Shown here: piece after piece, positions 41,686 to 50,273 of the stretch
Numbering within the stretch: the stretch's first letter is position 1
Layout: the number at the start of each line of letters is the position of its first letter
NCBI RefSeq assembly: GCF_000020125.1
Contig: NC_010681.1
Location: forward strand, 2,232,001 to 2,296,000
Source: Paraburkholderia phytofirmans PsJN
Lineage (GTDB): Bacteria; Pseudomonadota; Gammaproteobacteria; Burkholderiales; Burkholderiaceae
Direction of reading: 5' to 3'
DNA: 64,000 nt
Program-made: the position numbers and the translations under genes
Notes under the pieces: model-generated
The model's input: the letters and a program-made list of their open reading frames with translations, nothing else
Databases searched by the model: none
Told to the model about the DNA's origin: nothing

Positions 41686-44190
41686 GTGAAGCGCCTCATC
41701 CCCTCATTTCTGGCGGCCCTCGATAAAGGGCTGACCCTCGCCAACCCGCTCATCGCCCAGGCGCTGTGGCACCTGCGCCATCCTACGCGCCGTGGCGTGC
41801 TGAAGGCTTGCGCGGCGCTTCCGCTGCTGCTGGTGCTGTACGTGCTGATCCTGATTCCGTTCACACCGGGCATCGGCGATATCCGCAAGGCCAAGATCGA
41901 GCAGCCGGCGCAGATCCTGTCGGCGGACGGCAAGCTGCTGGCCGAATTCAAGCCGTCCAACCGCGAGTGGGTCAAGCTCAAGGACATCTCGCCGAACGTG
42001 GTGAATGCGCTGATCGCCACCGAAGATCACCGCTTCTACCAGCATTGGGGCCTCGACTGGCGGCGCACGGCCTCCGCCGCGCTGCATACGTTTTCCGGCG
42101 ACCGGCAGGGCGGCTCGACCATCACGCAACAACTCGCCCGCAATCTCTATCCTGACGAAATCGGTCGCGCGCCGACGCTCACGCGCAAGCTGAAGGAAGC
42201 GATCACAGCCTTCAAGATCGAGGCGCTCTACAGCAAGGACGAGATTCTCGAGACGTATCTGAACACGGTGCCGTTCCTCTACAACGCCTATGGCATCGAG
42301 ATGGCGGCACGCACCTATTTCGACAAATCGGCGTCCGACCTGAATGTGCTGGAAAGCGCGACGCTGACCGGCATGCTCAAGGGCAACAGCTACTACAACC
42401 CGGTGCTGAATCCCGAACGGGCGCTGCAGCGGCGCAATACGGTGCTCGGCCAGCTGGTCAAGTATGGAAAACTGACGCCGGCCGCCTACGCGACATTGAG
42501 CCGCCGGCCGCTGCGCATCGATTTCGAGCGCCAGACCGAACCGCCCGGACCGGCGCCGCATTTCGCGCAGCAACTGCGCAAGTGGCTGGCGTCGTGGGCG
42601 GACCGGAACGACTACAACATGTATGCCGATGGGCTGGTGGTGCGCACCACCATCGATTCGCGTCTGCAGACCATGGCGACCCAGGCCGTGACCTTGCAGG
42701 GCAACCAGTTGCAGAACATTGCCAACGCGGCGTGGGGCACCCGCGCGGGCTGCTCGAACGGCCGCGATCTGCTGCAGACCTTCCTGCGCGAAACGCCTGA
42801 CTACCGCGCAGCCAAAGACGCGGGCCTCTCCGATGACGACGCGCTCAAGCGCGTCTCGGCCGACCGCGATCTCGTGAAGTCGGTATGCGAGTCCAAGACG
42901 CGCGTGCAGGCCGATTTTCTCGCGATGGACCCGCGCAACGGCCAGATCCGCGCGTGGGTGGGCAGCCGCGACTTCAGCCAGGACCCGTTCGACCATGTCC
43001 AGCAGGCGCGGCGCCAGCCGGGCTCGACCTTCAAGCCGTTCGTGTACGCGGCGGCCTTCGAGTCGGGCGCCAAGCCCGCCGATACGTTCGTCGACAAGCC
43101 GGTGGAAATTCCGCTGGCAGGCGGCGAAGTCTGGCGTCCAAGCGACGAGGACGAGCCGAGCGAGCGCAAGATCAGCCTGCGCGACGGCCTTGCGTACTCA
43201 CGCAACCGCATCACCGCGCAACTGATGGAGACGGTCGGGCCGAACAAGGTCGCGCGCCTCGCTCGCGCAATGGGCGTGCGCGACAGCGAGCTGGATCCGG
43301 TGCCGTCGCTCGCGCTCGGCACGAGCCCCGTCACGCTGAAGGAAATGGTTTCGGCTTACGGCACGATCGCCAACCTCGGCGGCTACGTCGAGCCGGTGAT
43401 GGTGACGCGTATCGAGAACCGCAAAGGCGAGGTGCTGGCCGAATTCGCGCCGGTGTCGCCGAAACAGGAACTGCCCGCCGACACCGACCGCGTGCTGATC
43501 GACGTCATGCGCGACGTGGTGAACCGTGGCACGGGGTCGAGCATTCGCAGCCGCTTCGGCGTGCGCGGAGACGTCGCGGGCAAGACGGGCACGACGCAGG
43601 GCAACGCGGACGGCTGGTTCATCCTGATTCATCCGCAGCTCGTGGCGGGCGCGTGGGTCGGCTTCAACGACAGCCGCGTGACCTTGCGCAGCGACTATTG
43701 GGGGCAGGGGGCGCACAGCGCGCTGCCGATCGTCGGCGATTTCTTCCAGCGCGCGCAGCGTTCGAGGCTGGTCGACAGCCGCGTCAAATTCGCCACCGAC
43801 CAGGAGCCGGGCTGGTTCGCCGAGCGCTCAGGCAGATTGCGCGACTGGTTCCTGAATCTGTTCGCGGGGTCGCCGGCTAAGCCGGAGGCGGCGGTGGTGC
43901 AGCGCGGGACGACGCGTCGGCCGCCGGCTGCGGTGCCGGAACGACCGGCCGTTGCGCAGTCGGCTTCCGCCGCGGTGGCCGAGCCGCGCGCATTGCCGCA
44001 GCCGCCGATTTTGCCGGCGCCGGGTTCGGCGCCGCTGGCGGCGAGCGGGGCGGTCGATGGTGAAGCGCGCGGCGGCGGCGAACCGGCGCTGGCGCCGACG
44101 CCCACGCCGGACGACGTGGTGCCGCCGGACGCCGGCAGTCCGGCCAACGCATTGCCGGAGACGTCGGCGGGCGGGCGCGGGTCGCCTTGA
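41686..44190 (+). CDS. Class A penicillin-binding protein (PBP1A-like)
   Basis: An 834-residue bifunctional peptidoglycan synthase. A membrane anchor lies near residues 40-60. The glycosyltransferase (GT51) domain shows ATEDHRFYQHWGLDWRRT, QGGSTITQQLARNLY and KIEALYSKDEILETYLN. The transpeptidase domain has STFK (SxxK, in RQPGSTFKPFVY), SRN (SxN, in AYSRNRIT) and KTGTTQ (KTG). The C-terminal 120 residues are Ala/Pro-rich and probably disordered. The start is GTG at 41686 (VKRLIPSFLA). A TTG three codons earlier is an alternative. The large insertion between domains (around 'RAGCSNGRDLLQTF') is shorter than in E. coli PBP1A. Confidence 0.9.
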   Translation: MKRLIPSFLAALDKGLTLANPLIAQALWHLRHPTRRGVLKACAALPLLLVLYVLILIPFTPGIGDIRKAKIEQPAQILSADGKLLAEFKPSNREWVKLKDISPNVVNALIATEDHRFYQHWGLDWRRTASAALHTFSGDRQGGSTITQQLARNLYPDEIGRAPTLTRKLKEAITAFKIEALYSKDEILETYLNTVPFLYNAYGIEMAARTYFDKSASDLNVLESATLTGMLKGNSYYNPVLNPERALQRRNTVLGQLVKYGKLTPAAYATLSRRPLRIDFERQTEPPGPAPHFAQQLRKWLASWADRNDYNMYADGLVVRTTIDSRLQTMATQAVTLQGNQLQNIANAAWGTRAGCSNGRDLLQTFLRETPDYRAAKDAGLSDDDALKRVSADRDLVKSVCESKTRVQADFLAMDPRNGQIRAWVGSRDFSQDPFDHVQQARRQPGSTFKPFVYAAAFESGAKPADTFVDKPVEIPLAGGEVWRPSDEDEPSERKISLRDGLAYSRNRITAQLMETVGPNKVARLARAMGVRDSELDPVPSLALGTSPVTLKEMVSAYGTIANLGGYVEPVMVTRIENRKGEVLAEFAPVSPKQELPADTDRVLIDVMRDVVNRGTGSSIRSRFGVRGDVAGKTGTTQGNADGWFILIHPQLVAGAWVGFNDSRVTLRSDYWGQGAHSALPIVGDFFQRAQRSRLVDSRVKFATDQEPGWFAERSGRLRDWFLNLFAGSPAKPEAAVVQRGTTRRPPAAVPERPAVAQSASAAVAEPRALPQPPILPAPGSAPLAASGAVDGEARGGGEPALAPTPTPDDVVPPDAGSPANALPETSAGGRGSP

Positions 44191-44391
44191 GCGGTGTTGC
44201 GCAGCGCTGCGTGATTGAGCCGAGGCAGCGCTTTTCGCCGGTGAGGCTGGACTCGAGCGGCTCATTCCACGAATGCGCCTAAGCCGCACATATTGTTTTT
44301 CACCGACGCGGCCGGCCTCACGCCACGCTTCATTATCATCAGTGTGACCTGACGCGCTTCGCTTCGCTTAGACCGCACCCAGCCAGCGTCG

Positions 44392-45744
44392 CTACGACCT
44401 CGCCGCCTCGCCTGTCCCCGCCACCTCCCGATCCGATCCCCCCGCCGATGCCTCAAGCGAAGGATCGTGATGCAGCAACAGCACGGCAGCGACGCCGACC
44501 AGCCCCGCGCCCGCCAGGCACAGCAAACCCGCGCCGAAGCCGCCGGTGCTGTCCTTGATCCAGCCCATCGCATACGGTCCGAAGAAACCCGCCAGATTGC
44601 CCAGAGAATTGACCGCGGCAATGCCGCCCGCCGCCGCCGCACCCGAGAGGAACGAGGCCGGCAAGGTCCAGATCACCGGCAGGCAGCCGAAGATACCGAA
44701 CCCGGCGATCGACAGCGCGATCATCTTCTGCACTGGATTGTCGAGCCCGGCCGCCGCCGCGATGCCGCCCGCCGCCACCAGCAACGCAATCGCCACATGG
44801 CGTTTGCGTTCGAGCTTGCGGTCCGAATGCCGTCCCCAGAACACCATGCTGATCACGCCGACGATATACGGCAGCGACGTCACGAAACCTGTCTGCAAGT
44901 TGGTGAGCCCGAACGATTTGACGATCTGCGGCAGGAAGAAACTCAGCCCGTAGTTGGTTGCGTTCGCACCGAAATAGATCAGCGCGACCGCGAGCACGCG
45001 CGGATTGAAAAGCGCCTCTTTCACGCTGAACGTGTGCACCGCTTCGCGATGCGCGCGCTCCTGCGCCTGGCGCGCGACGAGCCAGCCGCGTTCGTCGGCG
45101 GCGAGCCAGGTGGCATCGGCGGGCTTGTCGGTGAGGTAGGAGAGCACGACGAACGCGAGCACCAGCGCGGGCGCGGCCTCGATCAGATAGACCCACTGCC
45201 AGCCGGCCAGTCCGGCGAAGCCGTCCATGGACAGCAAAGCGCCCGAAATCGGGCCGCCGATCACTGTGGACAGCGGAATCGCCGCCATGAAATAGCCGAC
45301 TACGCGACCGCGATACGCAGCGGGAAACCACAGCGTGAGCAGGAAGATGATGCCCGGAAAGAAACCCGCCTCGGCCACGCCGAGCAGAATCCGCAGGCCG
45401 TAAAACACGTGCGCGGCGGAGAGCCCCGTGAAGCGCGCAATATCTGGGATATACGCCATCGCGCCCGCGAGAATGCCCCACGTGAACATGATCCGCGCAA
45501 TCCAGCGGCGCGCGCCAAATTTCTCCAGCAGCAGATTAGATGGGACTTCGAAGAAAAAATACGCGATGAAAAAAATCCCGGCGCCGAAGCCGAAAGCACT
45601 CGCGGACAGGCCGAGCGCCTTGTTCATCTGCAGTGCAGCAAAGCCGACGTTGACGCGGTCGAGATAGGCAATGAAATAACACAGAATCAGGAACGGCACG
45701 AGCCGAACCGTGACGCGTTTCATGGTGCGTGCTTCGAGATCCAT
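44392..45744 (-). CDS. MFS anion/sugar-acid permease (ACS family)
   Basis: A 450-residue transporter with about 12 membrane segments. YFIAYLDRVNVGFAALQMNKALGLS in TM1 and GFFPGIIFLLTLWFPAAYRGRVVGYFM in TM4-5 mark the anion:cation symporter (phthalate/tartrate/galactonate) family. The ATG at 45744 gives a short Met-Asp-Leu leader before the conserved part, and an ATG seven codons later is also possible. No catabolic genes are directly adjacent, so the substrate is open. Confidence 0.88.
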   Translation of the reverse strand: MDLEARTMKRVTVRLVPFLILCYFIAYLDRVNVGFAALQMNKALGLSASAFGFGAGIFFIAYFFFEVPSNLLLEKFGARRWIARIMFTWGILAGAMAYIPDIARFTGLSAAHVFYGLRILLGVAEAGFFPGIIFLLTLWFPAAYRGRVVGYFMAAIPLSTVIGGPISGALLSMDGFAGLAGWQWVYLIEAAPALVLAFVVLSYLTDKPADATWLAADERGWLVARQAQERAHREAVHTFSVKEALFNPRVLAVALIYFGANATNYGLSFFLPQIVKSFGLTNLQTGFVTSLPYIVGVISMVFWGRHSDRKLERKRHVAIALLVAAGGIAAAAGLDNPVQKMIALSIAGFGIFGCLPVIWTLPASFLSGAAAAGGIAAVNSLGNLAGFFGPYAMGWIKDSTGGFGAGLLCLAGAGLVGVAAVLLLHHDPSLEASAGGSDREVAGTGEAARS

Positions 45745-45861
45745 CGATGTCTCCTCCGGTTCAGCGTCCGGGTGGTTTAAATGATGTCGTTACAGACTAG
45801 ACGCTGAAAACCGATTCCGGAAGATTTTTGCGCCGTGAGCGATGCAAGCGATGCGGCGCGC

Positions 45862-47733
45862 TCAGGTCCACGGAATGTGAACCTTGTCGAGATTGCGGTC
45901 GAGCTGGTACGCCGCGCTGATCAGCGCGAGATGCGTGAGCGCCTGCGGAAAATTGCCGAGCGCTTCGCCGCTGGTGGCGACTTCCTCGGAAAACAGGCCG
46001 ACGTGATTCGCGTATGCGAGCATCTTCTCGAACACAAGGCGGCCTTCGTCGACGCGTCCGGCGCGTGCCAACGCCTCCGCATACCAGAACGAACAGGCGC
46101 TGAAGCCGCCTTCGATGCCGGGCAAACCGTCGAGCGTCGTGCCGCGCGTGTAGCGGAAGATCAGCGGATCCACTTTCAGTTCGCTGCCGATCGCGTCGAG
46201 CGTGCCGAGCCAGCGCGGATCGGTCGGGCCGATGAAGCGCACGAGCGGCATCATCAACGCGGACGCATCGAGCCGTTGCGAATCCGGCGTCTGCACGAAC
46301 GCGTTCAGCTCTTCGTTCCAGAAGTGCTCGTGGATATCGGCGTGGATGGCGTCGCGCGTGTCGAACCAGCGTTTGAGCGGCGCAGGCAGAGAACGCTTTT
46401 CCGCGAGACGTAGCGCGCGGTCCACCGTGACCCAGCACATCAGCCGCGAATGGAGCAGAGGCCGCAGGCCGTTGCGAAACTCCCAGATGCCGTGGTCCGG
46501 TTCGCGCCAGTGTTCGACGACATAGTCGACCGTGCGCGTGACGTCGCGCCAGCCGTCGTGCGAGATCGCGGCGCCGTACTTGTTATACAGATAGATCGCG
46601 TCGAGCAGCGCGCCGTACACGTCGAGCTGGACCTGGTCGCGCGCCGCGTTGCCGACGAGCGGCACGCCCGCCACGCCATTCCCGTTCGACAGCGCCGTGA
46701 TTTCGGTTTCTTCAGGCGGCTCCTTGCCGTCGATGGTGTACATGACGTTCAGCGAGCCGTCCGAATCGCATAGCCGGCTGCGTCCGGCGATCCATGTCAT
46801 GAAATGCCGCGCTTCGCCGGTATAGCCGAGACGCAGCAGCGCGTACACGGAGAACGCGGCGTCGCGAATCCATGTGAAGCGGTAGTCCCAGCGGCGCGAA
46901 CCGTCGAGCGCTTCGGGGAGCCCGAAGGTCGGCGCGGCGACGATCGCGCCATGCTCGCTGGAACTTAGAAGCTTCAAGGTCAGCGCCGAGCGCATGACGA
47001 CTTCGCGATAGCGGCCGCGATAGGTGGATTGCGCCGACCAGCTTCGCCAGTAGCGGATCGTATCGGTCAACGCCGCTTCGCAATCGAACGACTTTTCGCG
47101 CAAGCCTTCGGCATCGCCGAAAACGAAGCCGGCCGTCTCGCCATGGCTCAGCTCGAATTCTGCGTGCGCGGCGCCGTGGTCGAGCGCGAGCGGCAAGGTG
47201 CTGTTCAGGCGCAGTTGCGTGCCGCTTTCACTGCCGGCGTTGGCGGCGGCGTGGAAGTCCACGCCGCCGTTCTTATCGATGTGAGCCGTGTGCGCGCCGC
47301 GTGCATAGTCGAAGCGCGGCTCGCAACGCATCCTGAATGCCATGCGCCCATGCACGATCCGCACGACGCGGATCACGCAGTTGGGCAGCGGCGCGGCGGC
47401 ATCGGCGCCGCTGCCGTCCTCGGGCACCGGCATGAAGTCCAGCAGCTCGCACACGCCCTCGGGCGTCATGAAGCGGGTCAGCAGGACGTTGGTGTCGGGC
47501 AGATACATCTGCTTGACGTTGGCGCCTTCGAATGTGGGTTCGATCGTGAACGCGCCGCCGCGCGACGGTTCGAGCAGGCCGGCAAAAATCGCCGGCGAGT
47601 CGATGCGCGGAAAGCACATGAAGTCGATCGAGCCGCGCAGCGAGACGAGCGCGGTGGTCTTCATGTTGCCGATCATGCCGCGGGCGTCGGTCGGCAGGGC
47701 GGGTCTCGGTGGAACAGGTCGTTGGTCCGGCAT
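45862..47733 (-). CDS. Glycoside hydrolase family 15 protein (glucoamylase/trehalase-like)
   Basis: A 623-residue cytoplasmic protein. The N-terminal beta-sandwich begins IGNMKTTALVSLRGSIDFMCFPRIDSPAIF. The alpha/alpha barrel carries RRWDYRFTWIRDAAFSVYALLRLGY with the general acid/base region, DVYGALLDAIY, and the second catalytic segment near the C-terminus (EGGFSACSFWYAEALARAGR). Bacterial GH15 proteins of this layout hydrolyse trehalose or alpha-glucans. The ATG at 47733 (MPDQRPVPP) is used, since the open frame continues upstream without conserved sequence. No trehalose or glycogen genes adjoin it. Confidence 0.88.
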   Translation of the reverse strand: MPDQRPVPPRPALPTDARGMIGNMKTTALVSLRGSIDFMCFPRIDSPAIFAGLLEPSRGGAFTIEPTFEGANVKQMYLPDTNVLLTRFMTPEGVCELLDFMPVPEDGSGADAAAPLPNCVIRVVRIVHGRMAFRMRCEPRFDYARGAHTAHIDKNGGVDFHAAANAGSESGTQLRLNSTLPLALDHGAAHAEFELSHGETAGFVFGDAEGLREKSFDCEAALTDTIRYWRSWSAQSTYRGRYREVVMRSALTLKLLSSSEHGAIVAAPTFGLPEALDGSRRWDYRFTWIRDAAFSVYALLRLGYTGEARHFMTWIAGRSRLCDSDGSLNVMYTIDGKEPPEETEITALSNGNGVAGVPLVGNAARDQVQLDVYGALLDAIYLYNKYGAAISHDGWRDVTRTVDYVVEHWREPDHGIWEFRNGLRPLLHSRLMCWVTVDRALRLAEKRSLPAPLKRWFDTRDAIHADIHEHFWNEELNAFVQTPDSQRLDASALMMPLVRFIGPTDPRWLGTLDAIGSELKVDPLIFRYTRGTTLDGLPGIEGGFSACSFWYAEALARAGRVDEGRLVFEKMLAYANHVGLFSEEVATSGEALGNFPQALTHLALISAAYQLDRNLDKVHIPWT

Positions 47734-47883
47734 GTCTGCACACTCCGTGAAGCGAGCCGCGATGCGCTCATACGAAAACCCGTCAGCAACGCCCGTGCCG
47801 CGCAGTTCGCGCGGGCCGGGTGGGGATTGTTCGGACGCACGCAACAGTGTTTTCGGGTGGTGAGGCTGATCTCTCGCGCGTGA

Positions 47884-47916
47884 TTGCGGATAATTTAACG
47901 ATTGGTCAATCCGCAA
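47884..47916. repeat. Inverted repeat before the lipoprotein gene
   Basis: TTGCGGAT and ATCCGCAA, perfect 8-base arms 17 bases apart, in the 200-base region between the GH15 gene and the divergent lipoprotein gene and ending 17 bases before the latter's ATG. It lacks a T-run in either direction, so it is an operator or RNA hairpin candidate, not a terminator. Confidence 0.35.
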
Positions 47917-47933
47917 AAATGTGCAGGTGATAC

Positions 47934-48305
47934 ATGTTCAACACTGTCTCAGGCCGCATGCCCGAACGGGGCGAGGCACCCGGGGCGCTCGCGGCGCGAA
48001 GCGCATTGTCGGGACGGGCCCGTGCCTTCATCGCGGGTGTGGTCGCGTGCGCGAGTCTGGTGGGCTGCGCCAGTTCAAGCGACGTGGTCGCCACCAGCAA
48101 AGCCAATACCTATACGGTCGCGGCCAGCGCGACAGGCGGACGCCTGGCGTGGGCCCGCGCGCATGAGCAGGCAATGAGCGAGGCGCGCGATTACTGCGAG
48201 CGTCGCGGCATGCAGACCAGCGTGACGAAGGAAACCGTCAGCGGCGTGCAAGGGCTGACGGAGCATGGGTCGTCGATGAGTTTTGAATGTCATCCGAAGT
48301 TTTAG
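47934..48305 (+). CDS. Putative lipoprotein of unknown function
   Basis: A 123-residue protein with a long basic N-terminus, a hydrophobic stretch (ARAFIAGVVACASLVGC) ending in a lipobox (LVGC) near residue 45, and a small mature part that includes ATGGRLAWARAHEQAMSEARDYCERRGMQ and ends SMSFECHPKF. The two mature Cys may pair. The real start may be downstream of 47934, because lipoprotein leaders are usually shorter. I do not recognise the family beyond a small envelope protein. Confidence 0.65.
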   Translation: MFNTVSGRMPERGEAPGALAARSALSGRARAFIAGVVACASLVGCASSSDVVATSKANTYTVAASATGGRLAWARAHEQAMSEARDYCERRGMQTSVTKETVSGVQGLTEHGSSMSFECHPKF

Positions 48306-48418
48306 GTGTGTTTTTCCAGGCGTGTTTTAAGCGCCGCCGTGAAGTCGGCAAGCAGACAACTTAGGCGTAAGAGCTCCGCGTTAGCCCGCGCCGATCACAC
48401 ATTCACCTCAACGCAGTT

Positions 48419-48850
48419 TCACTTCTTGTCGAACGTCACCAGGTTCTTGTCTTTCGTATCAGCCACGAAAATCGCCAGCAATCTGGCGGGTTCGGTATCG
48501 CTCGCGTTTTCGCTCACGGTGTGATGCACGCCGGGCTTCTCGGTCCAGTGTTCGCCGGCATGGTAGACGCGTTCTTCGCCGCTATTCACGCGGCTGCGGA
48601 TCGCCCCCGACAACACGTAGCCGACCACGAAAGCCTGGCCGTGCCGATGCGGCGTCGACTTGCCGCCGGGCGCATACTCGACGACGAGCGCCGTCATCGT
48701 TTTGCCCGGCACGTTGGCGATCGCCTCGGCGAACGCGGGCGTGATCGTTTCGTGCGGCGCGCTTGCGTCAGCGGCGAATGCGGAGTGCGCGGTCAAGAGA
48801 AGGGAAAAGCTGGCGAACGTGGCCGCCGCGATCAATGTGCGGATTTTCAT
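48419..48850 (-). CDS. Secreted cupin-domain protein
   Basis: A 143-residue single-domain cupin with a signal peptide (MKIRTLIAAATFASFSLLLTAHSAFA). The metal motif is visible as PGGKSTPHRHGQAFVVGYVLSGAIRSRV, with His-x-His and a missing acidic third ligand, and a second His in KPGVHHTVSENASD. Small periplasmic cupins of this type have varied roles and the substrate is unknown. Its start overlaps the azoreductase stop by four bases (ATGA), so the two are translationally coupled. Confidence 0.82.
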   Translation of the reverse strand: MKIRTLIAAATFASFSLLLTAHSAFAADASAPHETITPAFAEAIANVPGKTMTALVVEYAPGGKSTPHRHGQAFVVGYVLSGAIRSRVNSGEERVYHAGEHWTEKPGVHHTVSENASDTEPARLLAIFVADTKDKNLVTFDKK

Positions 48851-49530
48851 GCTGTAACTCCAGACAAAGCGTTAAAGGTTTCATCGCTCGAATCCGTTGG
48901 GGTCGACGCCCAGCTCGACGCCACCGCGTCCAGTTCGGCACGCGCGCGCTGAAGCGCTTCAATGCGCGCTTCAGGATTGGCAAATTGCAGCGGCTGGGCA
49001 TCGACAAAGGTCGGATCGGCCACGCCGAGAAAGCCGAACGCGGCCTTCAGCGATGGCGTAAGCGCATCCATGGCTTCATAAGGCGAACCCGCGCGCAAAT
49101 CCGCGCCGCGGCTCGTAATGAAGAGCACCTTCTGACGTGAAAGCTGACCGACCACGCGGCCGTCGTCCGCATTCACATAGGTCAGGCCCGTACGCGTGAT
49201 GCTGTCGATAAACGCCTTGAATGCCGAAGGCATCGACCAGTTGTACATGGGCATGGCGAAGACGAATGCATCGGCGTCGAGCAGGCGTTGGCACAACGCA
49301 TCCGAACCGGCCAGCGTCGCCTTCATGGCAGGCGTGCGATCCTGCGCGGCCGTGTACGTGGCGATGGCAAACGCCTCGTCGACATGAGGCGGAGTGTCGA
49401 TCGCGACATCCAGATAATCGACTTCGAACTGCGCGCCTTCTTCGCGCAGGCGTTCCAGAAAATAGCGGCTCAATGCGCGGGAGTTTGATCGCTCGCGTTT
49501 CGCGCTGGCGTCGACGTGCATGATTTTCAT
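48847..49530 (-). CDS. azoR: FMN-dependent NADH-azoreductase/quinone reductase
   Basis: A 227-residue flavodoxin-fold protein of the AzoR family: HVDASAKRERSNSRALSRYFLERL at the FMN phosphate loop, FVFAMPMYNWSMPSAFKAFID, and the ITSRGADLR segment. These enzymes reduce quinones and azo compounds by two electrons and protect against electrophiles. It is coupled to the cupin gene and divergent from the MarR-type regulator and efflux operon, suggesting a common quinone/phenolic stress response. Confidence 0.88.
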   Translation of the reverse strand: MKIMHVDASAKRERSNSRALSRYFLERLREEGAQFEVDYLDVAIDTPPHVDEAFAIATYTAAQDRTPAMKATLAGSDALCQRLLDADAFVFAMPMYNWSMPSAFKAFIDSITRTGLTYVNADDGRVVGQLSRQKVLFITSRGADLRAGSPYEAMDALTPSLKAAFGFLGVADPTFVDAQPLQFANPEARIEALQRARAELDAVASSWASTPTDSSDETFNALSGVTA

Positions 49531-49717
49531 GATTTCCGTCCTTCCGGGAGTGACTGGGTGGTTTAGCCTGAGAGCAGATTAAATGCTCGACTGGCTTTGT
49601 GAAATGACCGATTTTCGGGAATTCAAGGTAACCACTTCGACTGGCCCACGTAGCTGGCGCGAGAGGGAATAGGGCATCTAAATGAAACAGTCATATGCCG
49701 GAAGCGACTCTTGAGAA

Positions 49718-49735
49718 TATCTGACTTTGCAGATA
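49718..49735. promoter_or_regulatory. MarR-type operator upstream of marR
   Basis: TATCTG-ACTTTG-CAGATA, 31 bases before the MarR-type ATG. It shares the ATCTGAC half-site with repeats before the outer membrane factor gene (50258-50271) and before the MFS efflux gene (53111-53122), which suggests autoregulation. Confidence 0.6.
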
Positions 49736-49765
49736 AAGTTAAACGCACTGAACAAGGGGGCACGA

Positions 49766-50203
49766 ATGAACCACTACACGCCGGACAATTTCAGCCTGAC
49801 GCTGAGCGTGGGTTTCTCGATCAACAAAGCACGCAACCTGTTGATCAACGAAATGGACGCCGCGTTGAAGGATCTGGACATTACGAGTCAGCAGATGGGC
49901 ATTCTGCTGTCCATGCGCCGCGGCGTCGCCACCACGCCGTTCGAACTGTCGCGGCTGCTCGGCATCGACACGGGCCTGATGACGCGCATGCTCGACAAGC
50001 TGGAAATCAAGGGCTTGCTGGAACGCTCGCGCAGCATCGAAGACCGCCGCGTCGTCAATCTGAAACTGACTGATGAAGGCGAGGCCATCGCCGAGCGGCT
50101 TCCGGAGATTGCGCCGGTGGTGCTGAACCGTCGTCTGAAGAAGTTTACGAAAGCTGAATTCGAGGAGTTGCGCCGTCTGCTGAACAAGTTTCTCGCAGAG
50201 TAG
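49766..50203 (+). CDS. MarR-family regulator of the efflux operon
   Basis: A 145-residue winged-helix repressor: the dimerisation helix SLTLSVGFSINKARNLLINEMD, LDITSQQMGILLSM, the DNA-reading PFELSRLLGIDTGLMTRMLDKLEIKGLLERS, the wing RSIEDRRVVNLKLTDEG and the C-terminal helix. The start is the ATG after AAGGGGGCACGA. It precedes the outer membrane factor, membrane fusion protein and MFS efflux genes. Three copies of a related inverted repeat mark the likely regulon. Its ligand is unknown, presumably a phenolic compound. Confidence 0.92.
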   Translation: MNHYTPDNFSLTLSVGFSINKARNLLINEMDAALKDLDITSQQMGILLSMRRGVATTPFELSRLLGIDTGLMTRMLDKLEIKGLLERSRSIEDRRVVNLKLTDEGEAIAERLPEIAPVVLNRRLKKFTKAEFEELRRLLNKFLAE

Positions 50204-50257
50204 GCGAGGCCGGCCAAACAGGCTGCGAACGCTCGCGGCAATTTTTTCAACCTTATA

Positions 50258-50271
50258 TCTGACAAGTCAGA
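50258..50271. promoter_or_regulatory. MarR-type operator at the outer membrane factor start
   Basis: TCTGAC-AA-GTCAGA, a perfect palindrome ending two bases before the ATG at 50274. TTATAT just upstream could be a -10 box, so a bound repressor would cover the start of transcription. Confidence 0.65.
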
Positions 50272-50273
50272 CA